Origin: Hyphomicrobiales bacterium
GTDB taxonomy: Bacteria; Pseudomonadota; Alphaproteobacteria; Rhizobiales; Beijerinckiaceae
NCBI GenBank assembly: GCA_025363375.1
Contig: JANYDZ010000320.1
Coordinates: 1 to 8,944, forward strand
DNA: 8,944 nucleotides
Reading direction: 5' to 3'
Each line of letters opens with the position of its first letter. Position 1 is the first letter of the stretch. Positions 1 through 6,224 of the stretch are shown here, piece by piece. A program made the translations under genes and the position numbers. Below the pieces are notes generated by a model. The model made no database searches. It was not told the DNA's origin and saw only the letters and a list, made by a program, of their open reading frames with translations.

Positions 1-450
1 ATGCGCATGAAGGACGAGGACTGGGACCGGGTGCTGGCGGTCAATCTCACCTCGGCTTTCCGGCTGTCGCGCGCGGCGCTGCGCGGCATGACGCGGCGCC
101 GATTCGGGCGAATCATTTCCATCACCTCAATCGTCGGAGTCACAGGCAATGCAGGCCAGGGCAATTATGCGGCCTCCAAGGCGGGCATGATCGGGATGTC
201 CAAATCGTTGGCCGCGGAAATCGCCAGCCGTGGTATTACGGTCAACTGCATCGCGCCGGGGTTCATCGCGAGTCCGATGACGGATGCCCTCAACGACAAG
301 CAGAAGGAAGCAATTCTGGCGACCATTCCGACAGGAAAACTCGGATCTGGCGGCGATATCGGCGCGGCAGCCGTCTATCTGGCCAGTCGCGAGGCCGCCT
401 ATGTCACCGGACAGACCCTGCATGTGAACGGCGGCATGGCCATGATCTGA
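1..450 (+). CDS. fabG: 3-oxoacyl-[ACP] reductase FabG (5' end outside window)
   Basis: FabG reduces 3-oxoacyl-ACP to 3-hydroxyacyl-ACP with NADPH in the cytoplasmic type II fatty-acid elongation cycle. The 149 visible residues are the C-terminal part of a classical short-chain dehydrogenase. The catalytic tetrad can be read as N15 (VNLTS), S43 (SITSIVG), Y56 and K60 (NYAASKAG), followed by the PGFI segment (residues 86-89) and the C-terminal GQTLHVNGG. Compared with the usual length of about 245 residues, roughly 95 N-terminal residues, including the Rossmann nucleotide-binding GxxxGxG, lie upstream of the window. The ATG at base 1 is therefore an internal methionine rather than the start. 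acpP and fabF follow, as in most proteobacterial fab clusters, which separates this gene from the many other SDR proteins. The stop is TGA at 448-450. Identification is secure; only the N-terminus is unseen. Confidence 0.95.
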   Translation: MRMKDEDWDRVLAVNLTSAFRLSRAALRGMTRRRFGRIISITSIVGVTGNAGQGNYAASKAGMIGMSKSLAAEIASRGITVNCIAPGFIASPMTDALNDKQKEAILATIPTGKLGSGGDIGAAAVYLASREAAYVTGQTLHVNGGMAMI

Positions 451-453
451 GCC

Positions 454-489
454 GCCGGATTGCAAGCCGGATTCCTGGCCGGATTCCTG
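454..489. repeat. 12-bp tandem repeat, three copies
   Basis: Three head-to-tail 12-base units begin 3 bases after the fabG stop codon: GCCGGATTGCAA (454-465), GCCGGATTCCTG (466-477) and the same again (478-489), followed by a further GCC. Units two and three are identical; the first differs only in its last four bases. The period is a multiple of three, so read-through of the fabG stop would give an AGFL-type repeat. Units two and three each contain GATTC, a GANTC motif of the kind methylated by CcrM in this class, although GANTC also occurs elsewhere in the window. Function is unknown. Confidence 0.7.
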
Positions 490-680
490 GCCATTGCCTT
501 CTCGCCTTGCTTGGGGAAACATGGTAGCGAACAGGCGTTGGTTGGGCGGAAGGGCTTGTAGCGTCGATATGGCGCTTGACGGGAGGCCGTCGGACCGGTT
601 CAAAGCGGATCCAATGGCGCGGAATTGACTGGATGATTGGTCTTGGGCCGGTTGTCGCCAGCACCGCGCCGGACAAAAAC

Positions 681-690
681 AGGAAGAGGG
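681..690 (+). promoter_or_regulatory. acpP ribosome binding site
   Basis: AGGAAGAGGG ends 8 bases before the ATG at 699. It is the strongest Shine-Dalgarno sequence on the + strand of this window, which fits the high expression of acyl carrier protein. It also settles the start at 699 against the in-frame upstream TTG at 576. Confidence 0.8.
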
Positions 691-698
691 TTTATCAT

Positions 699-938
699 AT
701 GAGCGATGTTGCCGAGCGCGTGAAGAAGATTGTCGTCGAACACCTCGGCGTGGATGCTGAAAAGGTAGTCGACAAAGCCAATTTCATCGATGATCTCGGC
801 GCCGATTCTCTTGACACTGTCGAGCTGGTGATGGCTTTTGAGGAAGAGTTTGGCGTCGAAATTCCCGATGACGCCGCCGAGACGATCGTCACCGTTGGCG
901 ACGCCGTCAGGTTCCTGGAAAAGGCGAAGACCGCCTGA
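699..938 (+). CDS. acpP: Acyl carrier protein AcpP
   Basis: The 79-residue protein carries growing acyl chains on a phosphopantetheine arm during fatty-acid synthesis in the cytoplasm. The attachment serine is S37 in the invariant motif GADSLD (34-39). The rest is a typical acidic ACP: helix I at the N-terminus (VAERVKKIV), recognition helix II after S37 (LDTVELVMAFEEEFGVEIPDD), and a C-terminal helix ending in FLEKAKTA. Length equals the family norm of 77-80. The start at 699 is chosen because of the strong Shine-Dalgarno sequence and because family members begin MSDVAERV or similar; the in-frame extension upstream looks like translated intergenic DNA. A strong terminator follows, so acpP probably gives an abundant short transcript with limited read-through into fabF. 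Confidence 0.98.
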   Translation: MSDVAERVKKIVVEHLGVDAEKVVDKANFIDDLGADSLDTVELVMAFEEEFGVEIPDDAAETIVTVGDAVRFLEKAKTA

Positions 939-953
939 CCATTCGGAGCTTGC

Positions 954-994
954 GGGACGCGTCGCCTTTGTCCCGCTGCGGCGCGCCCTTTTTT
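954..994 (+). terminator. Intrinsic terminator after acpP
   Basis: Bases 954-965 pair with 978-988: GGG with CCC, a single bulged A at 957, then CGCG with CGCG, one T-G wobble and three more G/C pairs, around a 12-base loop. Six T residues (989-994) follow the stem directly. This is a standard Rho-independent terminator starting 16 bases after the acpP stop. A competing hairpin (952-958 with 970-976) uses part of the same bases and would break this stem. Confidence 0.75.
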
Positions 995-1032
995 CGTCTG
1001 TTTCCATACCGACGTGAAGGTAGCCGAGTGCT

Positions 1033-1059
1033 CCCCGCTGGCGCGTTGCCGCAGCGGGG
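1033..1059 (+). other. Hairpin in the fabF leader
   Basis: CCCCGCTG (1033-1040) pairs perfectly with CAGCGGGG (1052-1059) around an 11-base loop. Only three T residues follow closely (1062-1065 region, TGTTT), so it is a weak terminator candidate at best. It lies 24 bases before the fabF start and may be a leader structure or a barrier to 3' decay of acpP read-through RNA. The stem is certain as sequence; its role is inference. Confidence 0.5.
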
Positions 1060-1083
1060 CTGTTTAACAACAATGGACGCGCA

Positions 1084-2349
1084 ATGCGCAGAGTCGTCGC
1101 AACAGGCCTTGGTTTGGTTTCGCCGCTCGGTTGTGGCGTCGAGGCGACCTGGTCAAACCTGCTTGCCGGCCGCAGCGGCGCGGCGCGCATTGAAACGTTC
1201 GAGGTCTCGGACCTCGCGTGCCAGATCGCCTGTCAGGTGCCGCGCGACAAGAGCGGCGGCGGCGGCGGCTTCAATCACGACGACTGGTTGGAACCCAAAG
1301 AGCAGCGCAAGGTCGATGACTTCATCCTGTTCGCCATTTCAGCGGCGACGCAGGCGCTCAACGATGCTGGCTGGCATCCCAAAACGCACGAAGAACAATG
1401 CGCCAGCGGCGTGTTGATCGGATCGGGCATTGGCGGCCTCGGCGGAATTTACGAAGCCGCGATCACGCTGAAGGAAAAGGGGCCGAGGCGGATTTCACCC
1501 TTCTTCATTCCGGGTAGGCTGATCAATCTGACCTCCGGCTATGTGTCCATTCAACACGGCCTCAAGGGCCCCAATCATTCGGTTGTGACGGCGTGCTCGA
1601 CGGGCGCCCATGCAATCGGGGACGCATCGCGGCTCATCGCGCTCGGCGACGCCGACGTGATGGTGGCGGGCGGCGCGGAATCGGCCGTAAACCGGCTGGC
1701 GATCGCAGGCTTTTCCGCCTGCCGTGCCTTATCCACAGGATTTAACGACCGCCCGACCGAGGGTTCGCGTCCATATGATCGGGATCGCGACGGTTTCGTC
1801 ATGGGCGAAGGCGCGGGCTGCGTTGTTCTCGAGGAATACGAACACGCGAAGGCGCGCGGCGCAAAGATATACGCTGAACTGATTGGATATGGCCTGTCAG
1901 GCGACGCTCATCATATCACCGCGCCATCCGAGGATGGCGACGGCGCCTATCGCTGCATGAACGCGGCGATCAAGCGCGCCGGCATCACCGCCGCGGATAT
2001 AGATTACGTCAACGCCCATGGAACCTCGACGCCGCTCGGCGATGAAATCGAACTCGGCGCGGTCACGCGCGTCGTCGGCAATTCCGCCGGCAGATTGTCG
2101 ATGTCCTCGACCAAGTCGTCAATCGGGCATCTGTTGGGCGCGGCTGGCGCGGTCGAGGCTATATTTTCAATCCTGGCCATTCGCGACCAGATCGCGCCGG
2201 CGACGCTCAATCTCGTCAATCCCTCGGTCGAAACAGCCATCGATCTCGTCGCGCTCACGCCGCGCAAACGTCGGATCGACACAGTTCTGTCGAATTCCTT
2301 TGGTTTTGGCGGGACGAACGCTTCTTTGGTGTTGCGGCGGGTTTCCTGA
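1084..2349 (+). CDS. fabF: 3-oxoacyl-[ACP] synthase II FabF
   Basis: FabF is the elongating condensing enzyme (KAS II). It joins malonyl-ACP to acyl-ACP and in many bacteria is needed for unsaturated C16 to C18 elongation. The 421-residue protein has the thiolase-fold signature and full catalytic set: nucleophile C171 in TACSTGAHAIGDA, H312 in NAHGTSTPLGD, K344 and H349 in SSTKSSIGHLLGAAGA, and the C-terminal glycine-rich NSFGFGGTNASLVL. The length is close to the usual 410-425. A loop with five successive glycines (58-62, all GGC codons) precedes an EPKEQRKVDDFI segment. The start at 1084 gives the family N-terminus RRVVATGLGLVSPLG, but its ribosome site is weak (only GGA at 1075-1077). acpP lies upstream beyond a terminator, so expression probably depends on read-through or an unseen promoter in 995-1070. 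Confidence 0.97.
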   Translation: MRRVVATGLGLVSPLGCGVEATWSNLLAGRSGAARIETFEVSDLACQIACQVPRDKSGGGGGFNHDDWLEPKEQRKVDDFILFAISAATQALNDAGWHPKTHEEQCASGVLIGSGIGGLGGIYEAAITLKEKGPRRISPFFIPGRLINLTSGYVSIQHGLKGPNHSVVTACSTGAHAIGDASRLIALGDADVMVAGGAESAVNRLAIAGFSACRALSTGFNDRPTEGSRPYDRDRDGFVMGEGAGCVVLEEYEHAKARGAKIYAELIGYGLSGDAHHITAPSEDGDGAYRCMNAAIKRAGITAADIDYVNAHGTSTPLGDEIELGAVTRVVGNSAGRLSMSSTKSSIGHLLGAAGAVEAIFSILAIRDQIAPATLNLVNPSVETAIDLVALTPRKRRIDTVLSNSFGFGGTNASLVLRRVS

Positions 2350-2390
2350 ACGCAGCGCCTGGACAAGAAACTGCCCACGCAGGGCCCGAA

Positions 2391-2411
2391 TTTCCCGCAT
2401 CCTGCGGGAAA
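2391..2411. repeat. 9-bp perfect inverted repeat between fabF and mltG
   Basis: TTTCCCGCA (2391-2399) and TGCGGGAAA (2403-2411) form a perfect 9-bp stem with a 3-base loop (TCC), 41 bases after the fabF stop. On the + strand it is followed by a further A and then a GC-rich sequence, not by T residues, so it is not a standard intrinsic terminator. It could stabilise the 3' end of fabF mRNA, weaken read-through, or be a protein site. The rest of the 156-base gap (2350-2505) has no gene. Confidence 0.5.
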
Positions 2412-2505
2412 ACGCGATCGCCCCTTGCATGTATTCGCATAACGCGATTATAGCGGACAGGTGTAAACTGACGATGGTTGCTTCCGGCGTGCACGGTATT
2501 TGAAC

Positions 2506-4440
2506 ATGAGTCAGGACAAGGCGTCTGGTCCAGAGCAGAAGTCGGAGATATCGAGCTCCGGCGCGCGGCTTTTCAGTGGTCGGCGTTCGCTGCGCTCACC
2601 TTCCGAAGCCCTGCAACCGGAGACCGCGCCGCCGCCGCCCGGCCCGCCGCCAAGCCACCGCCGGCCGACACTTTCCGCGGTCAGCGGTTTTCTGTCGTTT
2701 CTGCTCGTGCTCGCAGTCTGCGCGATGGCGGGCGTCGGCTACCTGCAGCAACAATTGAGCGCGCCAGGCCCGTTGGCATCGGACAAGGTGGTGATTATCG
2801 CGCGGGGAGCGGACACCACCGACATTGTCGCGCAACTTGAGAGCGAAGGCGTCATCGACAATTCCACCATGTTGAACGCAGCGCTGTTGGCGGAGGGCAA
2901 CCGTTCAAAGGTTCGGGCGGGCGAATTTTTGTTCAAGAAGAACGCCAGTCTGCGCGAAGTCATCGACACTCTGGTCTCGGGCCGGGAAATCCTCCACTCC
3001 GTTACCATTCCGGAAGGGTTGACCTCCGAACAGGTGATCCAGCGCCTGAAAGACAATGATCTGCTGTCCGGCGAAGTGCGCGAGATTCCCAAGGAAGGCA
3101 CTTTGTTGCCCGACACCTACCGGGTGTCGCGCGGCCTTTCACGCTCCAATCTGATCCGTACCATGCAGGATGAGCAGAAACGCGCGCTGGACCGCATCTG
3201 GGCGCAACGCTCGCCTGAACTGCCGGTGCGGTCTCCCTTCGAACTCGTCACCCTCGCTTCAATCGTGGAAAAAGAGACCGGCCGCGCGGATGAACGCCCG
3301 CGCGTCGCCGGTGTTTTCGTCAATCGCCTCGTCAAACGCATGCGATTGCAATCCGATCCCACCATTGTCTACGGCCTGGTTGGCGGCAAGGGCACACTGG
3401 GGCGCGGCATCCTGCGCAGCGAAGTGACCCGCCCGACACCCTATAACACCTACACAATCGATGGCCTGCCGCCCGGCCCGATCGCCAATCCCGGTCGCGC
3501 CGCCATGGAAGCCGTTGCGCATCCCTCGCGGACAAAAGACCTCTTTTTCGTGGCGGATGGGACAGGGGGTCATGCTTTCGCCGAGACCCTCGATCAGCAT
3601 TCGCGCAACGTGACGCGTTGGCGGCAACTTGAAAAAGACGTCAAGGAGCGCCAGCAGGCGCCAATTGATCGCGCCGCGCCCGATGAAGCGCCCGCGGTTG
3701 GGCAGGCGCCGCGCGATCAGCGCGGCGAAATCGACTTGCCTGCGGACGCGCTGCCGGGCGGCGGCGTTTTTGGGGCTCTGCCGTTGCTGTTTGGCAGGTC
3801 GTCCCCCGCCGCCGAAGGCGTTTCGTCTGAGAATACGCAAATCGCGCTTTTGCCCAAGGCGGCGCGTCCCAACATCGCAGAGCCCCCGGCCCCGCCTTTA
3901 TCGAGCGTCAGACCTGCGAAGGCCGAGGCCGTGGCACCGCCACTTCCGGGGCGCGCGCCGCTGACGCAATTCTCCCTGGGCGCGCAACTTGACCAGAAGG
4001 TGATAGCAGGATTTATGCCGCCGGAGTCGCCGACAGACCTTGCGGACGACTTTGTCGTCGACAACGGTTCGGCTTCAGAGACGGTCGTTCCCTTGTCGGC
4101 GCAACGCCGCGCCGATCTGAAAGCGCGCGCGGCGAGATTTGGCCTGTCGGGCATCGACGACAGTTTGCCGGTGCTGGCATTTGCTCCGCAGGCTCGAGGC
4201 CAGGATGTCGCGGTTGTGCCGTCTGTGGGCCAGCCGATCCCCAAGATCATCAAAATTTACGACGCCTCGGAAGGCACAGCGCTTGATCCGCTCAGGGACA
4301 GGAGCTGGGACCTCAACTCTCCCAAAACAGTGCCCAGCTTTCAACCCGAACCACGCGTCGCCGACCGATCCGCCGCCCGCCAGAAGCCGGCGCCAAAGCC
4401 AGTGCGTTCCGCCGCGCCTCGTCCCGCGCCAGCGCAATAA
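2506..4440 (+). CDS. mltG: Endolytic murein transglycosylase MltG with long C-terminal tail
   Basis: MltG (YceG family) is an inner-membrane enzyme that cuts nascent peptidoglycan strands within the glycan chain and is thought to terminate chain growth. The 644-residue protein has a cytoplasmic proline-rich N-terminus (36-54), one membrane helix (about 57-79), a LysM-like segment (from about 95), and the catalytic YceG domain to about 380. The likely catalytic glutamate is E255 in LASIVEKETG, with the conserved NRL (273-275) and QSDPTIVYG (282-290) motifs. The family is usually near 340 residues. Here about 260 extra residues, rich in Pro, Ala and Arg, follow, with one non-repetitive island at about 579-610 (IYDASEG to LNSPKTVP). 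ATG 2506 is preferred over in-frame TTG 2500; neither has a clear ribosome site. It is followed by yicC and gmk, a frequent alphaproteobacterial order. Confidence 0.93.
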   Translation: MSQDKASGPEQKSEISSSGARLFSGRRSLRSPSEALQPETAPPPPGPPPSHRRPTLSAVSGFLSFLLVLAVCAMAGVGYLQQQLSAPGPLASDKVVIIARGADTTDIVAQLESEGVIDNSTMLNAALLAEGNRSKVRAGEFLFKKNASLREVIDTLVSGREILHSVTIPEGLTSEQVIQRLKDNDLLSGEVREIPKEGTLLPDTYRVSRGLSRSNLIRTMQDEQKRALDRIWAQRSPELPVRSPFELVTLASIVEKETGRADERPRVAGVFVNRLVKRMRLQSDPTIVYGLVGGKGTLGRGILRSEVTRPTPYNTYTIDGLPPGPIANPGRAAMEAVAHPSRTKDLFFVADGTGGHAFAETLDQHSRNVTRWRQLEKDVKERQQAPIDRAAPDEAPAVGQAPRDQRGEIDLPADALPGGGVFGALPLLFGRSSPAAEGVSSENTQIALLPKAARPNIAEPPAPPLSSVRPAKAEAVAPPLPGRAPLTQFSLGAQLDQKVIAGFMPPESPTDLADDFVVDNGSASETVVPLSAQRRADLKARAARFGLSGIDDSLPVLAFAPQARGQDVAVVPSVGQPIPKIIKIYDASEGTALDPLRDRSWDLNSPKTVPSFQPEPRVADRSAARQKPAPKPVRSAAPRPAPAQ

Positions 4441-4560
4441 TCCGGCGGCGTCGGCAAGCGCCGCTATTGCGCAATGCTCCGAGCAATCGCTGTTGAGACA
4501 CGATAGTCTTGATGGCTCTGGATCGATTCGGCGCCCCTCCAGGAACCTCGCGAGCAACCT
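4441..4560. other. mltG-yicC intergenic region with small palindromes
   Basis: The 120-base gap contains a 6-bp hairpin, GCGGCG (4445-4450) with CGCCGC (4459-4464), directly followed by the 10-base palindrome ATTGCGCAAT (4466-4475). No T tract follows, so neither is an obvious terminator. I found no convincing promoter. AGGAA (4541-4545) lies 15 bases before the yicC start, too far for an ideal ribosome site. Transcription probably continues from mltG into yicC. Confidence 0.4.
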
Positions 4561-5448
4561 ATGAACCTCAAAAGCATGACCGGATTTTCCCGCGCTTCGG
4601 GGAACTTTGCGCCATGGCGCTGGGCGTGGGAATTGAAGTCGGTCAATTCCAAGGGGCTCGATCTGCGGCTGCGCGTCCCGCAGCCTTTCGATCGGATAGA
4701 GGGCGACGCGCGCGCCCGGATTTCGGCGCAGCTGACGCGCGGCGCCTGCTACGCCACGCTGACGACGCAACGCGACGAGGCCGCGCCTGACGTGCGGGTG
4801 AACCGGGCTGTGCTGGAGCGTCTGATTGCCGCCATCGCGGATATCCCGCGCAATCCCGCCTTGACGCCAGCCTCCTTCGACGCGCTGCTGGGCGTGCGCG
4901 GCGTCATCGATATCCATGAAGCCGCTGACGACGAGGCGACAATCGCCGCCGCCGCCGCCGCGATTGTCGCGAGCCTGGACCAGGCGCTGACCGGCATGGT
5001 CGCGGCGCGGGCGCAGGAAGGCGCGGCGCTTGGCCTCGTTCTGACGCAGAGGATCGAGACCATCGCGGCGTTGACCCGCGCTGCGGACGCGGCTCCCGGC
5101 CGCCGGCCCGAAGCGGTGCGCGCCCGGCTCGCGGCCGCAGTCGCCGCGCTGGCGGATTCCGCGCGCGCGCTCGACCCCGCGCGACTGCATCAGGAAGCGA
5201 TCCTGCTCGCGGCGAAGGCCGACATTCGCGAAGAACTCGACCGCCTCGTCGCCCATGTCGCGGCGGCGCGCGGCCTGCTGGCCTCCAACGCGCCGGTGGG
5301 ACGCAAGCTGGACTTTCTGGCGCAGGAATTGGCGCGCGAAGCCAATACGCTTTGCGCAAAATCGAACGATGCCGAATTGACGCAAATCGGCATGGACCTG
5401 CGCGTCGAAATCGAGCAGTTTCGCGAGCAGGTCCAGAACATCGAATGA
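4561..5448 (+). CDS. yicC: YicC/YloC-family endoribonuclease
   Basis: The 295-residue protein matches the YicC family in length (about 290) and at both ends. The N-terminus MNLKSMTGFSRASG is the family hallmark, and the C-terminal DUF1732 domain carries GRKLDFLAQELAREANTLCAKSNDAELT (247-273) and ends in VEIEQFREQVQNIE. Members in E. coli and Bacillus are reported endoribonucleases linked to RNA turnover and stationary-phase survival; which RNAs this one cuts is unknown. The central part is alanine-rich and contains a run of six alanines encoded within a perfect inverted repeat (4936-4970). The start at 4561 is fixed by the conserved N-terminus, although the ribosome site is weak. The stop overlaps the gmk start in an ATGA, so the two are probably translationally coupled; yicC beside gmk is a widespread arrangement. 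Confidence 0.94.
   Translation: MNLKSMTGFSRASGNFAPWRWAWELKSVNSKGLDLRLRVPQPFDRIEGDARARISAQLTRGACYATLTTQRDEAAPDVRVNRAVLERLIAAIADIPRNPALTPASFDALLGVRGVIDIHEAADDEATIAAAAAAIVASLDQALTGMVAARAQEGAALGLVLTQRIETIAALTRAADAAPGRRPEAVRARLAAAVAALADSARALDPARLHQEAILLAAKADIREELDRLVAHVAAARGLLASNAPVGRKLDFLAQELAREANTLCAKSNDAELTQIGMDLRVEIEQFREQVQNIE
4936..4970. repeat. 11-bp perfect inverted repeat inside yicC
   Basis: GCGACAATCGC (4936-4946) and GCGATTGTCGC (4960-4970) are exact reverse complements separated by 13 bases of GCC repeats. The element lies in frame in yicC and encodes residues 126-137, an alanine-rich stretch. In mRNA it would form an 11-bp hairpin. It may be a by-product of alanine/GCC-rich coding sequence or a real structure. 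Confidence 0.6.
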
Positions 5449-6137
5449 GCGCCCATCGCATGAGTGACAAGCCTGCCGCCGAAGACAAGCTTTCGCCGAT
5501 CGAGGCGGGCCGCCGCGGGCTGATGCTGATCCTGTCGTCGCCCTCGGGCGCCGGCAAATCGACGCTGACGCGGATGTTGTTGCAGGACAAATCCATCGAC
5601 CTGACCCTGTCGGTGTCGGTGACGACGCGCCCGCGCCGGGCCTCGGAGGTCGATGGCGTCCACTACCATTTCATTGCGCCGGCGCAATTCGAGAAAATGC
5701 GCGCCGCCGGCGACCTGCTGGAACATGCCAGGGTGCACGACAATTTTTATGGTTCGCCGAAGAGCCTCGTCGAGAATGTGCTGACGCGGGGGCGCGACGT
5801 GATTTTCGATATCGACTGGCAGGGCACCCAGCAAGTGCGGCGGAACGCGCCGGACGATGTCGTCACCATCTTCATCCTGCCGCCGTCGATGAAGGAATTG
5901 CGGACGCGGCTGGAGCGGCGCGCGGAAGACGCGCCCGAGACGATTTCAAAGCGCCTCGCCAACGCGAAGACCGAAATCGCGCGCTGGAGCCTGTACGACT
6001 ACGTGCTCGTCAACGACGATCTGCAGCGCGCCTATTCGCACGTCCTGGCGATCCTTGAGGCCGAACGGGTGAAGCGCGCGCGAGCGCAAACCGCGATCGC
6101 CGGTTTTGTGAAGGGCCTGCTGTCCGAACAGGTCTGA
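5445..6137 (+). CDS. gmk: Guanylate kinase
   Basis: Gmk transfers phosphate from ATP to GMP to give GDP, an essential cytoplasmic step towards GTP, dGTP and (p)ppGpp precursors. With the start at 5445 the protein has 230 residues. The P-loop is SPSGAGKST (32-40) in which the first P-loop position is serine rather than glycine. The guanylate kinase signature TTRPRRASEVDGVHYHF (60-76) binds GMP, and later motifs FYGSP and DIDWQGTQQVR are typical. The ATG at 5445 overlaps the yicC stop as ATGA, favouring translational coupling; ATG 5460, five codons later, would give 225 residues and cannot be excluded because neither has a strong ribosome site. Both leave a short non-conserved N-terminal lead before GLMLILSSPSG. 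A terminator hairpin follows after 51 bases. Confidence 0.96.
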   Translation: MSAHRMSDKPAAEDKLSPIEAGRRGLMLILSSPSGAGKSTLTRMLLQDKSIDLTLSVSVTTRPRRASEVDGVHYHFIAPAQFEKMRAAGDLLEHARVHDNFYGSPKSLVENVLTRGRDVIFDIDWQGTQQVRRNAPDDVVTIFILPPSMKELRTRLERRAEDAPETISKRLANAKTEIARWSLYDYVLVNDDLQRAYSHVLAILEAERVKRARAQTAIAGFVKGLLSEQV

Positions 6138-6188
6138 CTATACCAGGAGCTCAACGGATATTGCTAAAGGACCGCGCGTGCGCGCTCG

Positions 6189-6222
6189 CCAAAGGGCATG
6201 AATCAAGACGCATGCCCTTTGG
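6189..6222. terminator. Shared hairpin between convergent gmk and radA
   Basis: Bases 6189-6200 (CCAAAGGGCATG) pair perfectly with 6211-6222 around a 10-base loop, giving a 12-bp stem that can be extended by one wobble and one C-G pair. The + strand side is followed by a loose T-rich tract (TGTTATT), so it can terminate gmk. On the minus strand the hairpin begins 2 bases after the radA stop but is followed by GC-rich sequence without T residues, so radA termination there would be weaker. It is the only such structure in the 87-base gap. Confidence 0.75.
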
Positions 6223-6224
6223 TG

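Larger units (their letters stand above)
451..698. other. fabG-acpP intergenic region
   Basis: This 248-base stretch holds the 12-bp tandem repeat at its left end and the acpP ribosome site at its right end. A small hairpin, GACGG (578-582) with CCGTC (587-591), has a four-base loop. Two TTGAC-like hexamers (576-581 and 625-630) could be -35 elements, but neither has a good -10 at the correct distance. A promoter for acpP is expected here because ACP is needed in large amounts, but I cannot place it. No intrinsic terminator for fabG is visible, so read-through from fabG into acpP is possible. I see no convincing small gene. Confidence 0.5.

Noticed and set aside
576..604. Possible acpP promoter (TTGACG, 17 bases, TTCAAA)
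   Set aside because: The -35 is good but the -10 has only three matches; a second TTGACT at 625 has no -10 at all. Not enough to call.
576..698. In-frame N-terminal extension of AcpP from TTG 576
   Set aside because: ACP families start at MSDVAERV-like sequence, and the strong ribosome site lies directly before 699. The 41 extra residues look like translated intergenic DNA.
1255..1269. Five successive GGC codons in fabF as a phase-variation tract
   Set aside because: A trinucleotide repeat in frame cannot switch the gene off, and five units are short; it encodes a flexible glycine loop.
2425..2454. Possible promoter before mltG (TTGCAT, 18 bases, TATAGC)
   Set aside because: Only three of six and four of six matches to consensus; matches of this quality are common by chance, so I did not list it as a feature.
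3259..3840. 193-codon minus-strand frame inside mltG
   Set aside because: Antisense shadow of the conserved MltG catalytic domain with no start signal or family resemblance.
4075..5385. Long open frame (436 codons) on the minus strand across the mltG end and yicC
   Set aside because: It is antisense to two well-supported genes, spans their boundary, is very rich in Arg and Gly, resembles no family and has no ribosome site. Long antisense frames are expected in GC-rich coding DNA.
6174..6185. GCGCG-TG-CGCGC near-palindrome beside the gmk terminator
   Set aside because: A two-base loop is too tight for a stable hairpin and alternating GC is common in this base composition.
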